Position numbers and translations under genes: made by a program. Below the pieces are notes generated by a model. That model saw only the letters and a program-made list of their open reading frames with translations. It was not told the origin of the DNA and did no database searches. A DNA stretch of 33,059 bases from an uncultured Oscillospiraceae bacterium (GTDB lineage Bacteria > Bacillota > Clostridia > Oscillospirales > Oscillospiraceae), in the NCBI GenBank assembly GCA_910585815.1, contig CAJUFJ010000039.1:1-33059 (forward strand). Direction: 5' to 3'. How positions within the stretch are numbered: the first letter of the stretch is position 1; the number at the start of each line of letters is the position of its first letter. This document shows, in pieces, positions 7,721-14,583 of this stretch.

Positions 7721-7972
7721 TCAAACCGCATAGACCAGTGTGCTGAATGGGTCGAAGCAGTAGCACACCAGGCCGGGGTATTGAGCTGTCTGTCGTTGAA
7801 TCTGATGCTGGACGGCCTGGGCGGGCCCCTCGTTGTAGGGTCCATCCCAGCCATCCCAGACCATTGCGGTAAAGCAGCCATGCTCGGGGCGGTATCGCAC
7901 CTCAGCGCCCAGGTCCCGGCAAGCCGCGCACAGATGTTCAAGCTGTTTCAGCTTTTCCTCATTGTTCCTCAC
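7721..7972 (-). CDS. Small hypothetical protein downstream of the primase
   Basis: 83 residues from a GTG at 7972 that overlaps the last codons of the primase gene. An ATG at 8014 is possible but would overlap it by 56 bases. The protein starts with a charged helix (NNEEKLKQLEHLCAACRDLGAEV) and continues with aromatic-rich strands (RPEHGCFTAMVWDGWDG, YPGLVCYCFDPF). I do not recognise a family. It ends just before the strong terminator at 7661-7707. The start is uncertain because the ribosome binding site is weak. Confidence 0.5.
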   Translation of the reverse strand: MRNNEEKLKQLEHLCAACRDLGAEVRYRPEHGCFTAMVWDGWDGPYNEGPAQAVQHQIQRQTAQYPGLVCYCFDPFSTLVYAV

Positions 7973-9095
7973 TCTGCTGCTCTCTTCGATGAAGCGCCAG
8001 CTGCCAATCATCAATCCCCTTGTACTGGGGGTCCCAGATCAACTGCCGGCACGCCATCCCGTGTTTGATTGCCAACTGATGTACCTTTGCCGCCCCCCGG
8101 TTGACCGCCGGGTTGCGATATTTGTCCATATCCTCGGCCTCGATGATTTCCTCAGTGCCATTTCTGCTTAAAAAGGCAAACAGCTGGTCCAGCCCGGCGG
8201 TATTGTTGGCTCCAATCGTGGCCGCAAAGGTGCGGCCTGTCAGGGCGTGGGCAATATCCGCCTTCAGCGCCCCCTCGGTCACATAGACCACACGGGAACA
8301 GGGATCGCCTACAAAATGGACCGGACTTTTGGAAGTCGCCCCCATCCTCTTGCCTGCGGAGGAAAGCGTGAGGTACTTGATCCCCTCTTTCTCTGGCGGG
8401 GCGTCCTTGTCCCGGATGGGCTTATCCAGACGGGTCTGAAGGCCGCAGAGCAGCCCATCCACGCTGCGGACTGGAATCAGTATCCCAGAGGTCCGCTGAT
8501 GGAATTTGACAGTCAGCTTTCCATAGTCGTCTACATAAAAGCCCGGAACACCCCGCACTGTGTAGCCCCGTTCCGCCAAACACCTTGCCAATGTGCGGCA
8601 AAGCTGCGGGGGAGGGGTGCTCTTGAAGCCAAACTGTTCAATCCCAGCGTCCGTCAGACCCCGCTTGCCGCGTAAGTGCTCCCGATGGGCCGGGGTCAAG
8701 GTCAGGGCGGACATCATAGCGGTAAAGGTGCGGTGAATTTCCTGCACGCTGGCCCGTTCCGCCTGTGGGACCTCATTGGACGAAGCGGCCGCATAGGGAA
8801 CCGTATATTCCGGGGCGGCGCTCCCGGTCTGCAAGGCGCCACAAATCTCCTGGTAGGCCGCCGAACTGCTGACCCCATAGACCTTTGCGTACAGGGCCAG
8901 CATTCCGCCGCCCTCACCGCAGTAGTTGCAGCGCCAGACATTTTTAGCCAGATTGAGATTCATTTTTCCACGGCGGTCACCGCAGACGGGGCAGTCCGCA
9001 TAGACATAGCCCGGCCCCCTCCGCCTGATATTCAGGCGGAGAAGGGCGGCCACATCCAGTATCGAAAAGGGAAAATCCGCCGTACCTATAGCCAC
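7959..9095 (-). CDS. DNA primase-like protein (CHC2 zinc finger plus Toprim/DUF3854-type domain)
   Basis: 378 residues. The N-terminal zinc finger has C35, C38, C56 and C59 in the CPVCGD...WRCNYCGEGG arrangement typical of DnaG-type CHC2 domains. The C-terminal half (about 250-365) has RVVYVTEGALKADIAHAL, then GANNTAGLD and EIIEAEDMDKYRN, resembling a Toprim catalytic fold as in DUF3854 proteins. Such proteins are predicted to prime DNA synthesis of the element. The start is a GTG at 9095, four bases after AAAGGAG. It lies between the ExoX-like-tailed protein and a small hypothetical gene within the leftward replication operon. It is shorter than host DnaG and lacks a DnaB-interaction domain. 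Confidence 0.8.
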   Translation of the reverse strand: MAIGTADFPFSILDVAALLRLNIRRRGPGYVYADCPVCGDRRGKMNLNLAKNVWRCNYCGEGGGMLALYAKVYGVSSSAAYQEICGALQTGSAAPEYTVPYAAASSNEVPQAERASVQEIHRTFTAMMSALTLTPAHREHLRGKRGLTDAGIEQFGFKSTPPPQLCRTLARCLAERGYTVRGVPGFYVDDYGKLTVKFHQRTSGILIPVRSVDGLLCGLQTRLDKPIRDKDAPPEKEGIKYLTLSSAGKRMGATSKSPVHFVGDPCSRVVYVTEGALKADIAHALTGRTFAATIGANNTAGLDQLFAFLSRNGTEEIIEAEDMDKYRNPAVNRGAAKVHQLAIKHGMACRQLIWDPQYKGIDDWQLALHRREQQSEEQ

Positions 9096-9132
9096 CAGCT
9101 CCTTTCCTTCCCGTCAGGTACACGACAGAAAC

Positions 9133-10032
9133 TTACCCGGCTTGTTTCATCCCCAGTTCTTCCATCAGCATGGAAGCGCCGGCCTTCACGATGTTGTCGG
9201 TTTTGGCATACAGATACCATTTCAGGCTGGCTCTCCGCTCCTCGGCTACCCGCCCCAGGGTCAGTCCCGCGCAGGAGCCCAGGGGGACGATGATCGCCTT
9301 GGCCTCATCCAAAGTCATAAGCGCCCGAATCTCCTCCACCATCATGTCGGCGGTGTAGCGCGGGGGCTCCTGAGCGGCAGGGGCCTCGCTTACCGGCTGC
9401 GGAGGTGTTTCCGCAACAGGGGCAGGTTCCGCAGCCGGTGCAGGCGTCTGCTCATGGGCAGGCATGGAAATCACCTTGGACGCTGTCTGGGCGGGCGTCT
9501 CCTGAACGGGCGGCGACGCTTCCGCTTGTTTGGCCGGCTCTACAGGCGGCTGGACCTCGGGGGCGATGGAAGCAGGCTCCGCCGCTGTCTCAGAGCTGGG
9601 CTGTTCCTGCGGGGTCTCGGCCTCGCCATTGTCGGGCACTTCGCACAGCTGGATGCCGAAGCCGGCGTTGTCCAACGCTGTGTTCAGAGCCTCGTCCTGG
9701 GCCTTACAGATGTACTGGACACCGGACCCATCCTTTGCCAGCTGCGTGGAGGTAAAGCTGGAGATCAGAGAGGCGTCGTCCCGGCCGGCATAGAGCCGGG
9801 CCTCGAAAATCGCCATCTGGTCGGTGATCCGCAGAGGGTTGAGCAGCATCCGTCCGTCGGGGCAGGCCAGCCGGAACCACAGCCGCTTGTAGGGCAGGTC
9901 CAGCTTCAGGGCCGTCTCGCCGGTTTTGGCCGCCGTCCTGCGGACAAATCGCATTGGGTCAAAGCCCGGCACATTCCGCAGCTCCCGGGCGGCGGGGACG
10001 GTTTCGATCAAAGTGCTGTTCTGTTCTTTCAT
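9133..10032 (-). CDS. Two-domain hypothetical protein with ExoX-like C-terminal domain
   Basis: 299 residues. Residues 1-135 are a compact unknown domain (FDPMRFVRRT, LDLPYKRLWFRLACPDGRMLLNPLRI, FEARLYA, FGIQLCEV). A long Pro/Ala/Glu-rich linker covers about 136-232 and includes the coding-region repeats of PVAETPPQP type. Residues 235-299 read MTLDEAKAIIVPLGSCAGLTLGRVAEERRASLKWYL, the pattern of the small domain found at the C-terminus of exodeoxyribonuclease X-like proteins. No nuclease catalytic residues are evident. AGGGAG precedes the ATG at 10032. Between a RecD-like helicase and a primase, it may be an accessory DNA-binding protein; that is inference. Confidence 0.65.
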   Translation of the reverse strand: MKEQNSTLIETVPAARELRNVPGFDPMRFVRRTAAKTGETALKLDLPYKRLWFRLACPDGRMLLNPLRITDQMAIFEARLYAGRDDASLISSFTSTQLAKDGSGVQYICKAQDEALNTALDNAGFGIQLCEVPDNGEAETPQEQPSSETAAEPASIAPEVQPPVEPAKQAEASPPVQETPAQTASKVISMPAHEQTPAPAAEPAPVAETPPQPVSEAPAAQEPPRYTADMMVEEIRALMTLDEAKAIIVPLGSCAGLTLGRVAEERRASLKWYLYAKTDNIVKAGASMLMEELGMKQAG

Positions 10033-10100
10033 TTGGATATTCTCCCTTCATAAATTAAATAAGAGATACCAGCGTTTTTTTCTGCGCTTGCATCTCATTT

Positions 10101-12389
10101 TTAACTGGCGTCTTTCAGTTTTGTTTCGCCGTCCAAAGCAGCTGGAACAGCCTTGTGCGTCAGAGCGCGCTGGTAAAGTGTAATACGCTCTCCCAGAAGT
10201 GTGTTGCGCCGTCTGTTGCCGCTCCTTCCAATCGCCATGTAAAGCGCCTTTTTATGGCCGACCAAAATTACCCGCCTCTTTGCACGGGTAATCCCTGTGT
10301 AGAACAGGTTTCTGGACAGCAGAATCTTGTGGGCCGGGAGCATGGGAATGATCGACACCTCGTACTCGCTGCCCTGGGCCTTATGGATGGTGGTGGCATA
10401 GGAGAGGTCCAGATCCCCCAGGTGCGCCAGAGAATAATCCGCAAAGCGGCCGTCAAAGTTGACAGTTACTGTGCTGGATTGGATGGCGGATACCGTTCCA
10501 ACCTCGCCGTTGAATACACCTCTGGAAACAGGCTCGTTATTCTCGTTATGCAGGATGATATCACTATCATTCTTAACCTGCATCACTCGGTCATGCAGCC
10601 GGAACAGCTTGCCGCCAAAGATGATCTCCGGTTTTCCCGGCTGTGCTGGATTGATTTCTTCCCGGATGGCCTCATTCAGCCCGTTGGCCGAGGCGGCTCC
10701 CTCCGAGCGGAAGGGGGAGAGGATCTGCACCTGCTCTATACCGGCGCGCTCCACCTCTTTTCGGTAAATGCTGCGGATCAGTTCCGCAGCCTCCTCCTGG
10801 GAGTCGGCCTGGATAAAGGAGAAATCCCGGCCATAGTACAGATCACACTTGCCCTCCTTGATCAGCTTGGCGTTGTGGGCAATTAGGCTGTCCCTGGCCT
10901 GACGGAAAATCTGGTCCAAGACTGTCACCGGAACCAGGCCGCACTGGATCAGCTCCCGGAACACGCTGCCCGCGCCTACGCTCTCCAACTGGTCAGCGTC
11001 GCCCACCAGCAGCACTTTTCTTCCTGCTTTCAGGCTGGAGAACATCTGGTAGGCCAGCCACATATCCATCATGGAGCACTCGTCCACGATTAGGAAGTCG
11101 GCATCCAAGTCCTGTGGTTTCTGCCATCCGGTATCTTCCCTGTGCAGTTTCAGCAGGCTGTGCAGGGTCTGGGCCTTGTCCATACCGGTGGTCTCCGCCA
11201 TGCGGCGGCTGGCCTTGCCGGTGGGTGCCCCCAGCAGAATGGTGTTTTTGGGGTAGAGCTGCCGGTACGCCGCAATGACCGCTTTCAAAACGGTACTCTT
11301 GCCAGTGCCGGGGCCTCCGGTGATGATGGACAGGTTGTGCCGGAACACCATCTCCACACCCTCAGACTGCTTGGGCGACAGCTTAATCCCCAGCCGGTTT
11401 TTGATTTGCTCCATCACGGGAGCAAGCTGGACCGGCTCTGGTTTCTCCAAAAGCATTTGGACTACCTTGAAGGCTGTCTCGCTCTCCTGGGTAAACACAT
11501 GGGGCAGATAGATGTTGCCCTTGTTGGCCACCACCACATCGGTCATAATCATGGCCTTCAGCTCCCGCTCCACCTGCTGGCGCTCCAGCCGCAGGTCCAG
11601 CTGTGGAATCTTCTCGTTCAGGAGCAGGAGAGCTTCCTTGACCAGCGTCTCCGCCTCCATATAGAGGTGGCCGCCCTCGGTCCGGGACTTCTCCAGGGTG
11701 TAGAACAGCGCCCCCTGGACCCGCATGGGGTCGTGGAGATCGCCGCCCGACTTCTGTACGATGGCGTCAACCCTCTTAAATCCAAAATTGGGAATCTGGC
11801 ACAGCCGAAACGGGCTTTTCTGCAGCAGCTCCACACCATTCGGGCCAAAATGCTCATAGATTTTCATGGCTGTGGTGGGGGTCACCTTGAAGGGGGCCAA
11901 AAGAGTCATCAGGTCACGCATGGCCTTGCTCTGCGCATAACCGGACTTGATCTCCTCCAAACGGTCCTCTGTAATGCCTCGGATTTCCAGCAGCTTCTCC
12001 GGCTGGTGCTCCAGCACATAGAGAGATTGGATGCCGAACCGCTGAATAATAGCCTCGGCCGTTTTAGGCCCGATCCCCTTCAGCAGCCCGGAGGTCAGAT
12101 AGCCCCGGATGCCCTCAATGGTGGGCGGCACGATCTCATGCCAACGCTCCACCTGGAGCTGGCAGCCGTACTTGCCATTGGACCAGATGCCCTCCAGCTC
12201 CATTTTGATGGAATCCGTCCGGGGCAGATCATAGCCAACCGCCACGAACCGGATCAGGTGGTCGCTGAATTTGTAAGTGCTTCGGGCGTCCTCTGGAACC
12301 ATCAGGTCCGCAGTTTTCAGCCGCAGGACGCAGTATTTGCTGGCCTCATTGTAAAAGAGTGTTTTGTCAAAGGCTGCGACAATGCTCAT
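10101..12389 (-). CDS. RecD2-like SF1B DNA helicase
   Basis: 762 residues from the ATG at 12389, chosen over an upstream frame extension because GAGGTGAAGG sits directly before it. An N-terminal OB-like part is followed by tandem helix-hairpin-helix segments (about 98-215; GLLKGIGPKTAEAI, PNFGFKRVDAI) as in RecD2/TraA-type helicases. The helicase core has Walker A TGGPGTGKST (357-366), Walker B VDECSM (D436, E437), motif III GDADQLESVG (463-472), LDQIFRQ near 492, then TIHKAQGSEYE and NLFYTGITRAKRR. It should be a 5'-3' helicase in processing of the element's DNA. It follows the YqaJ-type gene by 13 bases. Confidence 0.88.
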   Translation of the reverse strand: MSIVAAFDKTLFYNEASKYCVLRLKTADLMVPEDARSTYKFSDHLIRFVAVGYDLPRTDSIKMELEGIWSNGKYGCQLQVERWHEIVPPTIEGIRGYLTSGLLKGIGPKTAEAIIQRFGIQSLYVLEHQPEKLLEIRGITEDRLEEIKSGYAQSKAMRDLMTLLAPFKVTPTTAMKIYEHFGPNGVELLQKSPFRLCQIPNFGFKRVDAIVQKSGGDLHDPMRVQGALFYTLEKSRTEGGHLYMEAETLVKEALLLLNEKIPQLDLRLERQQVERELKAMIMTDVVVANKGNIYLPHVFTQESETAFKVVQMLLEKPEPVQLAPVMEQIKNRLGIKLSPKQSEGVEMVFRHNLSIITGGPGTGKSTVLKAVIAAYRQLYPKNTILLGAPTGKASRRMAETTGMDKAQTLHSLLKLHREDTGWQKPQDLDADFLIVDECSMMDMWLAYQMFSSLKAGRKVLLVGDADQLESVGAGSVFRELIQCGLVPVTVLDQIFRQARDSLIAHNAKLIKEGKCDLYYGRDFSFIQADSQEEAAELIRSIYRKEVERAGIEQVQILSPFRSEGAASANGLNEAIREEINPAQPGKPEIIFGGKLFRLHDRVMQVKNDSDIILHNENNEPVSRGVFNGEVGTVSAIQSSTVTVNFDGRFADYSLAHLGDLDLSYATTIHKAQGSEYEVSIIPMLPAHKILLSRNLFYTGITRAKRRVILVGHKKALYMAIGRSGNRRRNTLLGERITLYQRALTHKAVPAALDGETKLKDAS

Positions 12390-12402
12390 TACCTTCACCT
12401 CT

Positions 12403-13455
12403 CTACGCCGCATCTGAGGCGGCATATTTTATGCTGAACCGTCTGCTCTCGGAGACTGAGACATATTCCGTATAGATGTCCGGGTGGCTCTCCTTCAGCC
12501 GAAGCAGGCTTTCCTTTACAATACTCTCCTTGTAGCTGGGGTTGAATGTCACGGTGTAGCTGCCGCTGGCATCCTCATAGACTGCGGTGCAGCTGCTCCC
12601 CATGTAGGCCACAATAAGGGCCTTCATGCGGTCCATCTCGGCCTTGAGCCGCTTGGCTTCAGCCTCCAGACGGCCCTTTTCCTCTTTCAGTTCCAGGTAA
12701 CGGAATACCCTGGCGGACTGTGGCTGGGTCAATGCAACTGGAGGGGCATCCTTAATGGACGGTCCCATCAGCCGGCGCAGGCTCTCCAGGATTAGCTCGC
12801 CGTCATTTTCAAGGTACGGCGGCTCCACCTGGGCCTGGACGTTGTTCAGCCAAAAGTCCTCCTCCAGGAAGATCAGCTCCGATTCATAGTCCATATCCCG
12901 GTCAATGTGCCGGATGATGACCTCGTCCTCGTTGTTGCCGTTGAGACAGCAGAAATAGACCCGGTCCAGGTCCATCACCGCCATGTAGTGCCGCCCCTGG
13001 ACCTCGTAGTAGACAGGGACGATGGGATGGCCGTTGTACTCCTACTTATCCCGGGCGTTGTAGTTGGTGGTCTTGCACTCCAGGATCGCTGTGCTGCCGT
13101 CCGGGAGCTCCACGAGGTAGTCCAGGTCGGCCAGCATCCAGGGATGGTCCGGGTGCTGGAACATGGATTTGCGCTGGTAGACCGTCAGCCCGGTCTTTTT
13201 TGCAAAGATACGGGCCACCAGGTCCTCCAACAGGGTCCCCACCTCCATGGCGACCCAGCTGCCCCCATCATCCTCGATGGGGCGGTTCAGCTTGTCATAG
13301 TAGAGGTCCACAGAGGTCCGAAACGGGGAGATGCCCAGAACAGCCGCCGCATCGCTGCCACCGATTCCCTGGCGGCGGTATGCCAGCCAGTCCTCTCTGG
13401 AGAGGCCGGTGGTGTCCACCAGCACCAGGGGGTCACGCCGGGATGTCTGTGCCAA
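12403..13455 (-). pseudogene. YqaJ-family viral recombinase/exonuclease, interrupted by an in-frame TAG
   Basis: One reverse frame of 350 codons is interrupted only by TAG at codon 138 (13044-13042). The N-terminal part shows the YqaJ/lambda-exonuclease fold: RQGIGGSDAAAVLGISPF, EVGTLLEDLVARIFAKKTG, LADLDYLVE, AILECKTTNY (E-x-K). After the stop the frame continues as EYNGHPIVPVYYEVQGRHYMAVMDLDRVYF, exactly where family members carry a Trp (DKW), so TGG to TAG is the likely change. The C-terminal part has a Lys/Glu-rich coiled coil (about 245-290). These enzymes resect DNA ends for single-strand annealing. The start is TTG at 13455 behind AGGGGG. It is the first large gene of the operon. Confidence 0.8.
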
Positions 13456-13585
13456 GGGTGTTCGCCCCCTTTCTGAGTACTGTGTCTCTGCGCCTGATCC
13501 GCTGGACTTTTCTGCGATTCAGGCGCATGGAGCCGATCCCCCGTCTGGGGCGGCCTCCTGGTTTCCAAAGTCGTTTGCGTTTCAT
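13433..13585 (-). CDS. Small, very basic protein upstream of the YqaJ-type gene
   Basis: 50 residues, about one third Arg or Lys (starts MKRKRLWKPGGRPRRGIGSM). The ATG at 13585 has a well-placed GAAAGGAG, and its TGA overlaps the TTG start of the YqaJ-type gene by 23 bases, which would couple their translation. I know no family for it. It could be a nucleic-acid-binding peptide or only a leader ORF that feeds ribosomes into the next gene. Confidence 0.35.
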   Translation of the reverse strand: MKRKRLWKPGGRPRRGIGSMRLNRRKVQRIRRRDTVLRKGANTLGTDIPA

Positions 13586-13928
13586 GGTCTGCGCTCCTTT
13601 CATCATTTGATTTATCCTCAAAGCCTTGCGGCGTTTGGGCAACAAAAAAAGCGGGAATGACTGTACTCTGACCAAAGGGCCAGATCACCACCTGGTTGGT
13701 GGCGTCAGTCATTCCCGCTGTTCGCGTTGGGGTAATTCCCCATATGAAAATAAAAAATCAGCAGATACCCGCCACAAATGGGCGCAGTAATACCACTGAC
13801 AGTCCGTACAATCACCAGGAAAGCCATACGAGTGTTGGCGTTTCCCGTAACGTGTGCAATGCGAAACCCTTCGCTCCCAGACCAAAAGCCTGCCCTCAAA
13901 CATGAGGAACGCACATAGAATCAATTAC
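13586..13928 (-). promoter_or_regulatory. Long structured leader of the element's replication operon
   Basis: Between the promoter at 13935-13963 and the first well-supported start lies a leader of roughly 340 to 470 bases. It has two places where folded RNA is followed by a U-run on the reverse strand: a weak one with U-run at 13757-13747 and a strong one at 13719-13644. Short frames run through it (for example from ATG 13712), but none has a convincing ribosome binding site. The layout fits transcription attenuation or antitermination of the downstream operon. Confidence 0.45.
13644..13719 (-). terminator. Large hairpin plus T7: terminator or attenuator in the leader
   Basis: Perfect 14-bp arms (13650-13663 and 13706-13719, AGCGGGAATGACTG type) enclose an inner 5-bp stem-loop (13688-13692 with 13698-13702). 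On the reverse strand the structure ends in seven T. It lies downstream of the operon promoter and upstream of its genes, so unmodified it would stop the operon. Confidence 0.7.
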
Positions 13929-13934
13929 AAAGTG

Positions 13935-13963
13935 ATACTAGCACAATATATTGTGTATGTCAA
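13935..13963 (-). promoter_or_regulatory. Strong promoter of the leftward DNA-processing operon
   Basis: On the reverse strand TTGACA (13963-13958) and TAGTAT (13940-13935) are spaced by exactly 17 bases, close to the sigma-A consensus. Transcription would start near 13928 and run left into the leader and the YqaJ-recD-primase-pcfK-pcfJ genes. Confidence 0.8.
13942..13955. promoter_or_regulatory. 14-bp perfect palindrome in the promoter spacer (operator candidate)
   Basis: CACAATATATTGTG is fully self-complementary and fills most of the spacer between -35 and -10, a classic repressor position. It differs from the palindrome next to the XRE gene at 926-945, so another regulator, possibly outside the window, may bind it. 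Confidence 0.65.
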
Positions 13964-14261
13964 GAGGAATGCACTATATCTTGAAAATAAAAAAATTTTC
14001 CTTTTTTGTGCAGAAGAAAAAGGGGGCAGTTACTATTTATTACCCAGAAGCCCCTAAAAGGGATTTGTACCTTGACAAACGATGAAGCGGCCCAGCGGCG
14101 GCGCATCCATACCCTGTCCCGGAGATTATACAGGAGTGGCGGACAGTGTGCCTTTGCACACCCGCCGCTGAAATGCCGCACAGCGGCAGCCTGACAATAC
14201 GCGGTCTGGAATGAGAGCGCAGGAAATGGGCCGGGATGGTAACAAAACATTTTCTTTATTG
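13964..14261. other. Intergenic region between the operon promoter and the xis promoter
   Basis: About 300 bases without a supported gene. A T/A-rich stretch (13980-14010) is followed by a GC-richer part containing a forward frame (14006-14194, ending RTAAA) that starts without a clear ribosome binding site and matches nothing I recognise. No tRNA, terminator or repeat was found. The element's regulatory or origin functions could lie here, but nothing visible shows it. Confidence 0.4.
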
Positions 14262-14290
14262 TTGATTTAGCTGGGGAAGAATCGTATAAA
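14262..14290 (+). promoter_or_regulatory. Promoter of the xis-int genes
   Basis: TTGATT (14262-14267) and TATAAA (14285-14290) with a 17-base spacer, about 60 bases before the excisionase start. It points away from the leftward operon promoter, so the two modules are divergently transcribed. Confidence 0.6.
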
Positions 14291-14352
14291 TACTGTAGTA
14301 AGGATGTATGCATTTTCTACAGCTAACAAGGGAGAGAGGTCTTTACTTTATT

Positions 14353-14547
14353 ATGTTCAAAGAATATCCCGACATCCTCACTGTTGAGCAGGTAGCCAAG
14401 GCGCTGCATATCAGCAAAAATTCAGCCTATCGACTGATCCATAACAGGTCGATAGGCTGTAAAAGAATTGGCCGGAAAATCATTGTGCCAAAGCGGTGCT
14501 TGATTGACTATGCGCTCTCCGCAAGATATAATGTAGACACTCTGTAG
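14353..14547 (+). CDS. xis: Excisionase-like helix-turn-helix protein
   Basis: 64 residues. The sequence DILTVEQVAKALHISKNSAYRLIHNRSIGCKRIGRKIIVPKRCL, taken in parts, is the MerR/excisionase-type winged helix (helix_turn_helix_17 / DNA-binding excisionase family) at its usual length. Such proteins bend DNA at attachment sites and bias the integrase towards excision. The ATG at 14353 is preferred to an earlier in-frame ATG at 14308 because homologous proteins begin here and a GAGAGAGG site lies upstream. It precedes the integrase by 36 bases. A perfect 12-bp inverted repeat lies within the coding region at 14423-14459. Confidence 0.85.
   Translation: MFKEYPDILTVEQVAKALHISKNSAYRLIHNRSIGCKRIGRKIIVPKRCLIDYALSARYNVDTL
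14423..14459. repeat. Perfect 12-bp inverted repeat inside the excisionase gene
   Basis: CAGCCTATCGAC (14423-14434) and GTCGATAGGCTG (14448-14459) flank a 13-base loop. It is coding DNA for the recognition-helix region, without a U-run. It may be an RNA hairpin or a protein-binding site; the arms are too exact to expect from codon use alone. Confidence 0.6.
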
Positions 14548-14583
14548 CAGGCGAACCCAACTGTCGAGAGGAGGACTACTACC

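Noticed and set aside
13705..13924. Reverse frames of 69 and 71 residues in the operon leader.
   Set aside because: Mutually overlapping, no ribosome binding site at the expected distance, and they lie in the structured leader just downstream of the promoter.
14006..14194. Forward frame of 62 residues between promoters.
   Set aside because: No ribosome binding site or promoter, ends in low-complexity alanines, unrecognised; kept only as a note in the intergenic entry.
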